From positions 4,712,001 to 4,776,000 of the forward strand of contig NZ_CP107852.1 in the NCBI RefSeq assembly GCF_036346875.1: a stretch of 64,000 bases of DNA, given 5' to 3'. The translations under genes were made by a program, and so were the position numbers. The notes under the pieces are model-generated. The model did not search any database. It worked only from the letters and a program-made list of their open reading frames with translations, and was not told the origin of the DNA. Position 1 is the stretch's first letter. Every line of letters begins with the position of its first letter. This document shows positions 49,155 to 58,590 of this stretch, piece by piece. The DNA comes from Nocardia sp. NBC_00508 (GTDB lineage Bacteria > Actinomycetota > Actinomycetes > Mycobacteriales > Mycobacteriaceae).

Positions 49155-50782
49155 GATTCGACACTGCCTTTCGTGGTGGCGAGCGCGGGAACTTTAGCGG
49201 GTGTGGCGCGGTCGGTCAGCGCCGCTTTCCAGAGGTGCATCGACAGATACGACCGCCACGGCGCCCAGCGCACGGTATCCGTCAGATCGATGCCCAGTAG
49301 GGTCGCGCCTTGACGGACCACCAGATCGGTACTCAGTAGGACGTCCGGGTCGGCGAGCAGGCGCATGGTCACATAGTCGGCGGTCCACGGCCCGACGCCG
49401 TCCAGCGCGAGTAGATCGCGGCGCAGGTCGGCGGCGGTGCGTCCTTGGTGCAGCAGCAGGTCCCCGGTGGCGAGCGCCTCCGCGGCGGCGACGATGGAGC
49501 GGATCCGTCGCGCAGGGCCGGTCAAGACTTCTGAGCCGCGCTCGGCGATCACCTCCGGGGCCGGGAACAGCAGCGGGATCGGACCGTCGACTCGCGCACC
49601 GAGCGCTTCGACCAGCCGGGCGGTGTGCGTGGCCGCGGCGGACACCGAGATCTGCTGCCCGATCATGGTGCGCAGCAGGAGTTCCGCTCCATCCAGACAG
49701 CCGGGCACCCGGATACCCGGCGTGAACGACGGCCGCAGCGCACCGAACCGGTCGATCTCGGGCATCGCCTCGGCATCCGGCGGCGAGCCCGCACCGGCGT
49801 CCGGCAAAGACTCGGTGTGGTGATCCGCCAGCTGTTCCATGGACGGCCCGCGCGTCCCCGGCCCGGCACCGAGCGCCTCATCGATCCCGACCGGGTCGGC
49901 ATCGAGATCCAGCAGATGCCGCAGCCGCGCCACCGTAGGCGCGAGATCGCGCATGTCGTGTAGGGACAACTCCGCCCGCACGTGATCACGCTGGAAACTC
50001 AGCCGCGCGGTGGCGTGCCCGTGTGGGGTGCGCAGGTTCCTGGTGTACGTGCTGTTTTCCCACAGTTCCATGCCGGGCACGACGTGCGCGGACAGGAACC
50101 ATTCCAGCCAGGCGCGGTCCAGCGGCTCCCGGTACGGCAGCCGCAGCGTGAGCGAGCCGTTGGCGGCGGCCGCGGGACGAGCGGGCGCGCCGGATCTCGC
50201 GCGCTGAGCCTCGGTCCGCATGGTGGTGGGGCTGACCGCGAACACCTCGCGCACCGTGTCGTTGAACTGGCGGATGGAGGCGAATCCGGCCGCGAACGCG
50301 ATATCGGACATCGGCATCGTGGTGGTCTGGATCAGCAGGCGCGCGGTGTGCGCTCGGTGCGCCCGGGCCAGCGCCAGCGGTCCCGCGCCCAGTTCGGTGC
50401 TCAGCACCCGGGTGAGCTGCCGCTGCGAATAGCCGAGCGTGGCGGCCAGCGCGGGCACCCCGCCGCGTTCGATGACCCCGTCACCGATCAGCCGCATCGC
50501 CCGGGCGGCCAGATCCGCCCTGGTGTTCCACAGCGGCGAGCCAGGGGCTGCGTCCGGCAGGCAGCGGCGGCAGGCACGGTAGCCTGCCTGCTGCGCGGCG
50601 GCGGCGGTGGGCAGGAACGACACGTTGGCCCGCTTCGGCGTGATCGCCGGACACGAAGGGCGGCAATAGATTCCGGTGGTGCGCACCGCGGTGAAGAAAT
50701 GCCCGTCGAATCGGGAGTCCCGGGTCGACACCGCCCGATAGCAACGTTCGAAGTCCAATGCCGTGATCGTCACGTCCACCAC
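49151..50782 (-). CDS. AdaA-AlkA fusion: methylphosphotriester sensor, AraC HTH and 3-methyladenine glycosylase
   Basis: A 543-residue fusion. Residues 1-80 are the Ada zinc domain (GIYCRPSCPA and CRRCLPDA supply four Cys; the first accepts methyl from phosphotriesters). Residues ~85-190 are an AraC helix-turn-helix (IAFAAGFASIRQFNDTVREV). The rest is AlkA, with the helix-hairpin-helix LDGVGPWTADYVTMR and catalytic Asp in LLSTDLVVRQG. Such proteins sense alkylation, activate their own operon and excise alkylated bases. Start GTG 50782; ogt follows in the same operon. Confidence 0.95.
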   Translation of the reverse strand: MVDVTITALDFERCYRAVSTRDSRFDGHFFTAVRTTGIYCRPSCPAITPKRANVSFLPTAAAAQQAGYRACRRCLPDAAPGSPLWNTRADLAARAMRLIGDGVIERGGVPALAATLGYSQRQLTRVLSTELGAGPLALARAHRAHTARLLIQTTTMPMSDIAFAAGFASIRQFNDTVREVFAVSPTTMRTEAQRARSGAPARPAAAANGSLTLRLPYREPLDRAWLEWFLSAHVVPGMELWENSTYTRNLRTPHGHATARLSFQRDHVRAELSLHDMRDLAPTVARLRHLLDLDADPVGIDEALGAGPGTRGPSMEQLADHHTESLPDAGAGSPPDAEAMPEIDRFGALRPSFTPGIRVPGCLDGAELLLRTMIGQQISVSAAATHTARLVEALGARVDGPIPLLFPAPEVIAERGSEVLTGPARRIRSIVAAAEALATGDLLLHQGRTAADLRRDLLALDGVGPWTADYVTMRLLADPDVLLSTDLVVRQGATLLGIDLTDTVRWAPWRSYLSMHLWKAALTDRATPAKVPALATTKGSVES

Positions 50783-50935
50783 AATGGCAGCTACGGCGAA
50801 CCTGTGCTAGCGGAAATCAGCCATCGTCGCCAGGCGCTGTCGCCACCTCACACAAGCGCCATGGCATCCGGCGCGGTGGAGAGTGGTGCGAAGCACCGAA
50901 ACGACATGCGGCGGCGCGCACCAAAAAAAGTTCAC

Positions 50936-51196
50936 TCAGCAGCAGCGGTTGGCCGGATTGCGATCCGCCTCGGCATGCCGCTGCCGCCAGTACTCCCGCT
51001 CGGTCGGAATCGCGCACTCCGGGTGCCTGCGCCGCAGGTGCTCGACGTAACGCCGGTAGTCCTGTCCGCCCAGGATCGAGTTGAACCACCAGATCCCGGC
51101 ACGAACGCCGTCCCCGCAGACACGCGCCGTGGCGCGCAGCCGGGTGTCGGCCGGTCGCGCGGACCGGTCGGCACCCGTGCTGGCGGCATCACTCAT
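50936..51196 (-). CDS. YbdD/YjiX family small protein
   Basis: An 86-residue protein with the family core IWWFNSILGGQDYRRYVEHL and CAIPTEREYWRQRH, ending in a double Cys. YbdD-type proteins sit after cstA/yjiY genes and are thought to assist the carrier. Its ATG overlaps the cstA stop (ATGA). Confidence 0.9.
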   Translation of the reverse strand: MSDAASTGADRSARPADTRLRATARVCGDGVRAGIWWFNSILGGQDYRRYVEHLRRRHPECAIPTEREYWRQRHAEADRNPANRCC

Positions 51197-53451
51197 TGCG
51201 CATGAACGTGTGCCGCGCCGGGCGCGCGCACCTGTCCGGTCGCGATCAACTCGTCCCACTGCTTCTGGACTTCCTTCTCCGCCGCGGTGGCGACGAATCC
51301 ACTGGGCGCGAAGATCTTCGACGGCTCCTCCGGGGTCTCGCTGGTCGTCGTCTCGCCGGAGCGCCAGGCGCGGAAGGCGACCACCGCGCCGACGACCGCC
51401 ACGATCAGCACCAGCACCGCGAACACGATCGACAACGTGCCTTGGATGAAGGTGTTGCGCACGATCGCGTTCATATCGTCCTGGGTCTTCGCGGTCAGGC
51501 ACAGCTTCCCGGCCTCCTGTGCCGCCTGGCAGATGCTGTGCTGCTTCCAGTACCCCAGCTTCGGGTCGGCGGAGAAGATCTTCTGCCAGGACGCGGCCAT
51601 GGTCACCGCGAGATCCCAGGCCAGCGGTATGCCGGGAACCCAAGCCCATTTGGCCAGGCCCTTCTTCACCAGAATCACCAGCACCACGGTCAACGCCATC
51701 GCCGCGAGCAGCTGGTTGGCGATGCCGAACAGCGGGAACAGCGTGTTGATGCCGCCCAGCGGATCGGTGACGCCCATCAGCAGGATCGACCCCCACGCGG
51801 CGACCACGAGCGCCGAGCACAGCCACGCGCCGACCCTCCAGGAGGGATCGCGGAACTTCTTCGCCGCTCCGCCGAAGTTGCCCAGTGCGTCCGACAGCAT
51901 GAACCGCGCCACCCGCGTGCCCGCGTCGATCGTGGTCAGGATGAACAGCGCCTCGAACATGATCGCGAAGTGGTACCAGAACGACTTCATGCTGGCGCCG
52001 CCGAGGAACTGGTGGAACACCTCGGAGATGCCGACCGCCAGCGTCGGCGCGCCGCCCGTGCGGGAGATGATCGTCGTCTCGCCGACGTCGCTCGCCGCCT
52101 GGCTCAGCTCGGCGGGCGTCGTGGGGGGACCGCCGAGGCCGAGGCTGTTGGTGTAGGCGGCTGCCTTCTCCGCGGTGCCGCCGGTGAGCCCGACCGGCGC
52201 GTTCATCGCGAAGTACAGGTGCTGGTCGATGATCGAGGCGGTGATGATGGCCATGACCGCGACGAACGACTCCATCAGCATGCCGCCGTAGCCGATCATC
52301 CGCGCGTGCGATTCCTTCTCCAGCAGCTTCGGCGTGGTTCCGGAGGAGACCAGTGCGTGGAAACCGCTGAGCGCTCCGCATGCGATGGTGATGAACAGGA
52401 ACGGGAACAGCGAGCCAGCGAACGCCGGACCGGTGCCGGAGGTCGCGAATGTCGAGACCGCGGGCGCCCGCAGCACCGGCAGCGTGATCAGGATGCCGAC
52501 CGCGAGCAGGACGATGGTGCCGACCTTCATGAAGGTGGACAGATAGTCCCGCGGCGCCAGCAGCAGCCATACCGGAAGCACCGAGGCGAAGAAGCCGTAG
52601 GCGATCAGCAGCCACGAGATGGTCACCGGCGAGAGTGTGAACCAGTCGGTGCCCCAGTCGGTTTCCGACACCCAGCCGCCGCTCACAATGGCCAGCAGCA
52701 GCAGACCGAACCCGATCGCGGACACCTCGCCGACCTTGCCCGGCCGCAGGAACCGCAGGTAGACACCCATGAACAGTGCGATCGGGATGGTCATTCCGAT
52801 CGAGAAGACGCCCCACGGGCTGTGCGCGAGCGCGTTGACCACCACCAGCGCGAGCACCGCGAGCAGAATCATCATGATCACGAGAATGCCGACGATCGCC
52901 GCCCAGCCGCCGATCACGCCCAGCTCGTCGCGCGCCATCTGCCCGAGGCTTCGACCGCGCCGCTTCATCGACACCCACAGCACCAGGTAGTCCTGCACCG
53001 CCCCGGCGAGCACCACGCCGACCACGATCCAGATGGTCCCCGGCAGGTAGCCCATCTGCGCCGCGAGCACCGGACCGACCAGCGGACCCGCGCCCGCGAT
53101 GGCGGCGAAATGGTGCCCGTAGAGCACCCGCCGGTCCATCGGCATGTAGTCCTTGCCGTTCTCCAGGATCTCGGCGGGCGTGGCCAGGTCGTCGCGGGGT
53201 TTGGTGATCTTGCGTTCGATGAACCCGGCGTAGAAGCGATACGCAATGAAGTAGGTGCACACCGCTGCGATCACGATCCACACCGCGTTGACCGATTCGC
53301 CACGCGAGATGGCGAGCACCGCCCAGGCGATCGCACCGAGTACGGCGATCCCGGCGAAGATCAATTTCTTGGCCGGAGTGATCGGGGATTTGTCGACCAC
53401 GCCGACGGGCGGCAGATCGGGATCGGTCCGCAGATATTCGATTGTCGCCAT
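51193..53451 (-). CDS. cstA: CstA/YjiY-type carbon starvation transporter (peptide or pyruvate)
   Basis: A 752-residue integral membrane protein with many transmembrane segments. Family signatures are the N-terminal YRFYAGFIERKI, GHHFAAIAGAGPLVGP and SGFHALVSSGTTPKLLEKES (20 residues). CstA/BtsT proteins import peptides or pyruvate during carbon limitation. ATG 53451 has CAGGAGAG 7 nt upstream. It is divergent from the sugar ABC operon. Confidence 0.95.
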   Translation of the reverse strand: MATIEYLRTDPDLPPVGVVDKSPITPAKKLIFAGIAVLGAIAWAVLAISRGESVNAVWIVIAAVCTYFIAYRFYAGFIERKITKPRDDLATPAEILENGKDYMPMDRRVLYGHHFAAIAGAGPLVGPVLAAQMGYLPGTIWIVVGVVLAGAVQDYLVLWVSMKRRGRSLGQMARDELGVIGGWAAIVGILVIMMILLAVLALVVVNALAHSPWGVFSIGMTIPIALFMGVYLRFLRPGKVGEVSAIGFGLLLLAIVSGGWVSETDWGTDWFTLSPVTISWLLIAYGFFASVLPVWLLLAPRDYLSTFMKVGTIVLLAVGILITLPVLRAPAVSTFATSGTGPAFAGSLFPFLFITIACGALSGFHALVSSGTTPKLLEKESHARMIGYGGMLMESFVAVMAIITASIIDQHLYFAMNAPVGLTGGTAEKAAAYTNSLGLGGPPTTPAELSQAASDVGETTIISRTGGAPTLAVGISEVFHQFLGGASMKSFWYHFAIMFEALFILTTIDAGTRVARFMLSDALGNFGGAAKKFRDPSWRVGAWLCSALVVAAWGSILLMGVTDPLGGINTLFPLFGIANQLLAAMALTVVLVILVKKGLAKWAWVPGIPLAWDLAVTMAASWQKIFSADPKLGYWKQHSICQAAQEAGKLCLTAKTQDDMNAIVRNTFIQGTLSIVFAVLVLIVAVVGAVVAFRAWRSGETTTSETPEEPSKIFAPSGFVATAAEKEVQKQWDELIATGQVRAPGAAHVHAQ

Positions 53452-53652
53452 CGGCCTACTCTCCTGTGAAACGCGCAGGATCTTGCTGAAACACGTGACA
53501 ACGTATCCGATCGATGATCGCCGTCGTGCCGATTCGGCCCGCCAGGCGAGCAGCGTGAAATATTGTTCATGTGTCGGCCGTCACCCTGTGATAGCCGAAC
53601 GTATGCTGCCATGCGGTTCGAAGAAGCTCCACATCCGCCCCGGAGGAGGGCT

Positions 53653-54969
53653 GTGTTGCGTGCCGATCCCGTCGCCCGGGTCCGTCGCCGGACGTTGCTC
53701 GGGTCGGCGCTGGCCGCACCGCTGCTGGCGACCGGTGGGTGCGGTTCCGATGACGACGCCCTGACCTTCTTCTTCCAGGCCCGGCCGGAAGAAGCGCGGG
53801 TGCGGCTGAAGATCATCGACGAGTTCCGGAAACGGCACCCGGACATCAGGATTCGCACCATCATGTCGGGGCCCGACCCCATGCAGCAGATGCTCACCTA
53901 TTGTGCCGGCGGCAAGTGCCCGGACGTGCTGATGGCCTGGGAGCTGCTGTATTCCGGCTTGGCCGAGCGCGGTGTGCTGCTGGATCTGAACACTCTGCTG
54001 GAGCGCGAGCCGCAGTACGCGGACCAGCTGCGCGCCGACAGCTACCCGGCGCTGTACGACACCTTCACCTACGCCGGTGGCCAGTACGCCCTGCCCGAGC
54101 AATGGTCCGGGGTGTTCCTGTACTACAACCGGCAACTGTTCGCCGACGCCGGGCTCACCCCGCCCACTCGCTGGCGTGACGCCTGGTCGTTCGACGAGTT
54201 CCTCGCCGCCGCCCGCGCTTTGACCAGGCACGACTCGTCCGGGCGGACCCGATGGGGCTTCGCCGACGCGTGGGTGCCCTACTTCTCGGCAGCCTGCTTC
54301 GGCATGAACAACGGCGCCGAGTGGTTCACGCCATCGGTGAATCCGACCAGGACCAACGTCGGTGATCCGCGGTTCGCCGAAGGATTCCAGTTCTACGCCG
54401 ACCTCGCGGTGCGCCACCGTGTGGCGCCGAAAGCGGCCGACACGCTGTCGGTTTCGGCGCCGGACCTGTTCCGGCGGGGACGCGCGGCCATGGCTTTGGG
54501 CGGGCATTGGCTCTATTCCGAATTCGCCGGGCACGGCGATCTCGCCATCGACGTCACCGTGTTGCCGGTCGGCCCGCGCGGTGGTCCGGGCGCCATCACC
54601 GATGTCGGCAGCACGGGACTATCCATCGCCGCGGACAGTCCGCGCATCGAACAGGCCTGGGAGTTCGTCAAATTCGCGACCGGGCCGGTGGGGCAGGAGA
54701 TCATCGCCGCGTCCGGATTGTTCGTTCCGGTGCTGAAATCCGCCATGGGCTCGGCGGGGTTCGCCGCCGCGCACCGCGAGATCCGCAATCTCGAGGTATT
54801 CACCGAGGGCCCGGCCAACTCCCGGCCCCTGCCGGTGACGCCTGCCTGGGGCAAGGTTTCGGCACTGCTGGAGCGGGGCTCCAACCGCGTCCTGCGCGGC
54901 GCCGCCACCGCTGACTCCTTGAACGGCCGCTTCGCCTCCGACGTCGACGCCCTGTTGGAGGTGCCATGA
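53653..54969 (+). CDS. ABC sugar-binding lipoprotein
   Basis: A 438-residue extracellular solute-binding protein of the carbohydrate family. GTG 53653 has GGAGG 6 nt upstream. The signal peptide RRRTLLGSALAAPLLATGGC combines a twin-arginine-like start with a lipobox, so Tat export followed by lipidation is possible. The mature part has the usual bilobal pattern (YALPEQWSGVFLYYNRQLF, LGGHWLYSEFAG). Its stop overlaps the next gene (ATGA). Confidence 0.9.
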   Translation: MLRADPVARVRRRTLLGSALAAPLLATGGCGSDDDALTFFFQARPEEARVRLKIIDEFRKRHPDIRIRTIMSGPDPMQQMLTYCAGGKCPDVLMAWELLYSGLAERGVLLDLNTLLEREPQYADQLRADSYPALYDTFTYAGGQYALPEQWSGVFLYYNRQLFADAGLTPPTRWRDAWSFDEFLAAARALTRHDSSGRTRWGFADAWVPYFSAACFGMNNGAEWFTPSVNPTRTNVGDPRFAEGFQFYADLAVRHRVAPKAADTLSVSAPDLFRRGRAAMALGGHWLYSEFAGHGDLAIDVTVLPVGPRGGPGAITDVGSTGLSIAADSPRIEQAWEFVKFATGPVGQEIIAASGLFVPVLKSAMGSAGFAAAHREIRNLEVFTEGPANSRPLPVTPAWGKVSALLERGSNRVLRGAATADSLNGRFASDVDALLEVP

Positions 54970-55889
54970 GCCGGATACCGCGGCCGCGAACCGCGAGCAA
55001 AGCACCGTCCCGACTGGCGCGGCGGCGGGAACGGGCCGGTTGGGCATTCGTCGCGCCCAATGTGGGAGCTGTAGCGGTTTTCTTGTTGTTTCCGTTGGGC
55101 TTTTCGCTCTATCTCAGTTTTCATTCGTGGGACTTGTTCAGTCCCATGCGGTTCGTCGGCCTGGACAACTATTGGCGGCTGTTCGGATCCGATCCGCTGT
55201 TTCTCATCGCTGTGCGCAATACGGCTGTTTTCACGGTGCTGACATTGCTGCCCACGGTGGCGATCGGGCTCGCGGTGGCGGCGGTGCTGAACCGAAAGTG
55301 GCCCGGTATCACCATCTTTCGGACCGTCGCGTTTCTTCCATTGGTCGCGTCGGCGGTCGCCATGGCGGTGGTGTGGCGATTCCTGTTCACCGACGACGGC
55401 CTGCTGAATGTCGCGCTCGGCTGGATCGGCATCGACGCGGTGCCCTGGCTGACCGACCCGGACTGGGCGCTGGTGTCGCTGAGCATCGTCACCGTATGGA
55501 AGAGCGTGCCGTTCGCGACGGTCATCCTGCTCGCCGCCATGCAGGGCGTCCCGGAGACGCTCTACGAAGCCGCGAAGATCGACGGCGCCGGAGCGTTGCG
55601 GCGGTTCTCCGCGATCACGCTGCCGCTGATCCGCGGGCCGCTGTCGTTCGTCTTCATCATCACGATCATCAACTCGGTGCAGGCCTTCGACCAGGCGTAC
55701 GCGCTGACCGGCGGCAACGGCGGTCCGGAGACGGGCACCTACCTGTTGGGGATCATGCTGTTCCAGAACGCCTTCGGTTTCTACGAGGTCGGCTACGCGT
55801 CCGCGCTCGCCTGGGTGATCTTCGCGATGCTGTTCCTGCTGACTCTGCTGCAACTGCGCATGGCCCGGCGGGCGGAGGTCGAGCAGTGA
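54966..55889 (+). CDS. ABC sugar permease, UgpA/MalF type
   Basis: A 307-residue permease with six predicted membrane segments and the EAA loop YEAAKIDGAGALRRFSAITL that contacts the ATPase. The stop overlaps the next start (GTGA). Confidence 0.93.
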   Translation: MSRIPRPRTASKAPSRLARRRERAGWAFVAPNVGAVAVFLLFPLGFSLYLSFHSWDLFSPMRFVGLDNYWRLFGSDPLFLIAVRNTAVFTVLTLLPTVAIGLAVAAVLNRKWPGITIFRTVAFLPLVASAVAMAVVWRFLFTDDGLLNVALGWIGIDAVPWLTDPDWALVSLSIVTVWKSVPFATVILLAAMQGVPETLYEAAKIDGAGALRRFSAITLPLIRGPLSFVFIITIINSVQAFDQAYALTGGNGGPETGTYLLGIMLFQNAFGFYEVGYASALAWVIFAMLFLLTLLQLRMARRAEVEQ

Positions 55890-56791
55890 ACGCGGTCGAG
55901 GTGGTGCGGCGCGCCCTGCCGGTCCGGCGCGGCGAAATTGTCGCGCGCGGCCGGGTCGAGCGGGCCATCGTGCGGCGCGCGGTTCGCGGGGCCGCGGTGT
56001 ACGCCGCGCTGGTCGGTGTGGCGTGGTGTGCGCTGCTGCCGATCCTGTGGGCGGTGTCCGGGTCGCTGAAACGGGACGGTGAGATCGCCGACGCCGCATT
56101 GCTTCCGGAGCGGCCGCAGTGGTCGAACTACGGGAAGGTCTTCGAGCTGTTGCCGCTGGGGCGGATGCTGCTCAACACCACTATCTACGCGCTATGCGTT
56201 ACCGCGGGACAGGTCTTCTTCTGCTCGCTGGCCGGTTACGCCTTCGCGCGCTTGCGCTTTCGCGGACGCGACATGCTGTTCCTGGCCTACCTGGCGACGC
56301 TCATGGTGCCGTTGACCGTGACGGTGATCCCCCAGTTCCTGCTGATGCGTGCGTTCGGCTGGGTGGACACCCCGTGGGCGATGATCGTGCCCGGTCTCTT
56401 CGGCAGCGCGTTCGGCACCTATCTGATGCGGCAGTTCTTCCGCACGCTGCCGACGGAATTGGAGGAGGCCGCCATCCTCGACGGCTGTACCACATGGCAA
56501 GTCTACTGGCGGGTCCTGCTGCCGCACACCCGCCCGGCCCTCATGGTGCTCGCCGTCCTCACCTGGATCACCGTGTGGAACGACTTCCTCTGGCCGCTGG
56601 TCATGATCCAGCGCGAGGACGTCGCCACCGCGACACTGGGTCTGGTCCGGCTGCAAGGCCAGTACCACACCCAGTGGCCGATCCTCATGGCCGCCGCGGT
56701 CGTCATCCTGCTTCCGCTGCTGGTGATCTACGCGATCGCCCAGCGCGCGTTCATCCGCGGCATCGCGATGTCGGGGCTCGGGGGGCGCTGA
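55886..56791 (+). CDS. ABC sugar permease, UgpE/MalG type
   Basis: A 301-residue permease starting at GTG 55886 inside the preceding stop. The EAA loop is LEEAAILDGCTTWQVYWRVL, and the C-terminal FIRGIAMSGLGG is typical. No ATPase gene follows, so the importer probably uses a shared MsiK-type ATPase encoded elsewhere. Confidence 0.93.
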   Translation: MNAVEVVRRALPVRRGEIVARGRVERAIVRRAVRGAAVYAALVGVAWCALLPILWAVSGSLKRDGEIADAALLPERPQWSNYGKVFELLPLGRMLLNTTIYALCVTAGQVFFCSLAGYAFARLRFRGRDMLFLAYLATLMVPLTVTVIPQFLLMRAFGWVDTPWAMIVPGLFGSAFGTYLMRQFFRTLPTELEEAAILDGCTTWQVYWRVLLPHTRPALMVLAVLTWITVWNDFLWPLVMIQREDVATATLGLVRLQGQYHTQWPILMAAAVVILLPLLVIYAIAQRAFIRGIAMSGLGGR

Positions 56792-56792
56792 G

Positions 56793-57060
56793 CGGCTGCC
56801 TCGCCTTCGCTCGGCCCGGCGCGGGCTACCGGCGGACTTCGTCCGGCGGTGTCTTTTCTGCGGCTGTCTCTGCCGTCGCTCGGCCCGGCGCGGGCTATCG
56901 ACGGACTTCGTCCGGCGGTGTCTTTTCTGCGGCTGTCTCTGCCGTCGCTCGGCCCGGCGCGGGCTATCGACGGACTTCGTCCGGCGGTGTCTTTTCTGCG
57001 GCTGTCTCTGCCGTCGCTCGGCCCGGCGCGGGCTACCGGCGGACTTCGTCCGGCTGCGCC
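56793..57060. repeat. Four copies of a 69-bp tandem repeat
   Basis: Units start at 56811, 56880, 56949 and 57018, with the first and last copies slightly different and the last incomplete. Each unit holds a CGGAC-TTC-GTCCG hairpin and the word TCGGCCCGGCGCGGGCTA. The period is a multiple of three, so frames stay open, but no gene signals are present. It lies between two convergent genes and may serve as a terminator array. Confidence 0.85.
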
Positions 57061-57061
57061 C

Positions 57062-57487
57062 TTATTCGCCCCAGTAAGTGCCGAAGCTCCAGAGGTTGCC
57101 CTCGGGGTCGCGGACGGTGAAACCACGTGAGCCGTAGTCCTCGTCGCGCAGGCCGCGGACCACCTCGGCGCCCGCGGCGGTGGCGGGGGCGAACAGGGCG
57201 TCGGGGTCTTCGCAGACCAGATAGACCGAGTCGGTGCCGGGCGGGCGGGTGCCGAACGGGCTGTCGTCCTTGCCCGCCGAGCCGAACATGATGCCGCCCC
57301 CCAGCGGCCAGCGCAGTTCGGCGTGTTCGACGATGGACGGGTCGTCCTCGCGGGCGTAGCGCGCGGTCTCCCGGAAGCCGAACGCCTCGATGAGGAACGT
57401 TTCCATCGCGGGAGCGTCGCGGAAGGTCAGGGTAGGCCAGACGGCGGTGCGGGTACTGGTTTCAGTCGGGTTCGTCATGTCCTTCAT
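57062..57487 (-). CDS. VOC superfamily (glyoxalase-like) protein
   Basis: A 141-residue VOC protein (WPTLTFRDAPAMETFLIEAF, GTDSVYLVCEDPDALFA, FTVRDPEGNLWSFGTYWGE). It starts 2 nt after the stop of the AraC gene, so the two form an operon. The regulator/VOC pairing suggests a detoxification or antibiotic-binding role, with substrate unknown. Confidence 0.82.
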   Translation of the reverse strand: MKDMTNPTETSTRTAVWPTLTFRDAPAMETFLIEAFGFRETARYAREDDPSIVEHAELRWPLGGGIMFGSAGKDDSPFGTRPPGTDSVYLVCEDPDALFAPATAAGAEVVRGLRDEDYGSRGFTVRDPEGNLWSFGTYWGE

Positions 57488-57489
57488 CG

Positions 57490-58326
57490 TCAACCGGCGA
57501 CCTCCTCGGCGGCTTGGACGGATGGAACCTCCTCGGCCAGCCAGGCCGTCGGGCTCGTCCCGGCGAGGTCGGCGAAGTCGCGATCGAGATGGGCCTGGTC
57601 GTAGTACCCGCAGGCAGCGGCCACCTGAGCGATGGTGATGTAGGAAGGCGTGTGCGCGAGCATCCGCCTGGCCCGCTCGAAACGGGTGATCCGGGCCGCC
57701 AGTTTCGGGCTCAGACCGAATTCGCCATTGAACCGGCGCGTGAGATGCTGCCTGCTCCACCCGATCTGCTCGGCCAGCGGGCCCACCGCGATGCCGCCGC
57801 CGGAACGGACCAAGGTATGCCAGGCCCAGGTCAGTTCGGGACCGACCACGCGATCGGGGTCGGCGAGCGCCGAGAGCACCCGGTCGCAGGCGGCGAAGCG
57901 TTCCGGCCAGGTCGGCGCGCACTGCAAACGTTCCCACAGTTCCATGCCCACCGGCCCGACCACGTCGGCGAATTCGACCGACGTGTCCCACAGCGCCGCG
58001 GCGGGCATGCCGAACAGCGTTCGGCAGCCCAGCGGCGTCAACTCCACGGCCACCCCTTCCTGGTAGCCGTCGTGCGCGATCAGCGCGGTGCTCTCCTGTA
58101 GACCGCTCAGCACGCAGCGGTAGTCCTGCGGGGACTGGCGCGGATCGGTCTGCTCGACGACATCGATGGTCGGGCCGATCGCCACGATGAAAGTCATGTG
58201 ACGCGAAGGCAACCCGCGATGGATCGACGCGGCGAACCCGGACATGCGGTAGCCGAGGTAGCGGTCGATGAACGCCGCGAGCACTGGTGCCGGCCGCGCC
58301 GTCACCACCTCAGTGGTCGGCTCCAT
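57490..58326 (-). CDS. AraC family regulator
   Basis: A 278-residue regulator. The C-terminal double helix-turn-helix reads VGPLAEQIGWSRQHLTRRFN and ITIAQVAAACGYYDQAHLDR, and the N-terminal half is a ligand-binding domain. It probably controls itself and the downstream VOC gene. Confidence 0.88.
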   Translation of the reverse strand: MEPTTEVVTARPAPVLAAFIDRYLGYRMSGFAASIHRGLPSRHMTFIVAIGPTIDVVEQTDPRQSPQDYRCVLSGLQESTALIAHDGYQEGVAVELTPLGCRTLFGMPAAALWDTSVEFADVVGPVGMELWERLQCAPTWPERFAACDRVLSALADPDRVVGPELTWAWHTLVRSGGGIAVGPLAEQIGWSRQHLTRRFNGEFGLSPKLAARITRFERARRMLAHTPSYITIAQVAAACGYYDQAHLDRDFADLAGTSPTAWLAEEVPSVQAAEEVAG

Positions 58327-58510
58327 ACGGTCACGCTACGCCGCACGTCGGCTATCGCAAGGTCGGCTCCGCGCAGCTCATGCGATCAGTTCGCGACGTG
58401 GACGTGCTTCTCCCCGGACCACGGTCGTGACTTCGTGTCCCGCCGTCAGCGCCTGGTGAACAACTCATCCACCGACCTCTCCGCTGGCCGCGGGCGACGG
58501 TGAGATGGAG

Positions 58511-58527
58511 CACTACAACGTGTAGTG
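58511..58527. promoter_or_regulatory. Palindromic operator upstream of the oxidoreductase
   Basis: CACTACA-ACG-TGTAGTG has perfect 7-bp arms and lies 64 bp before ATG 58591. The regulator is not identified. The rest of 58327-58590 holds no gene. Confidence 0.45.
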
Positions 58528-58590
58528 GACTGTGGTCGAGCGCTGAGATCCGACTAGCGTTGCGCCTTCCGATGATTTGTGGAGGTGTTC

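Noticed and set aside
56793..57060. CRISPR array or repeat protein
   Set aside because: The 69-bp units are identical throughout with no variable spacers, and no start signal or gene context supports a protein.
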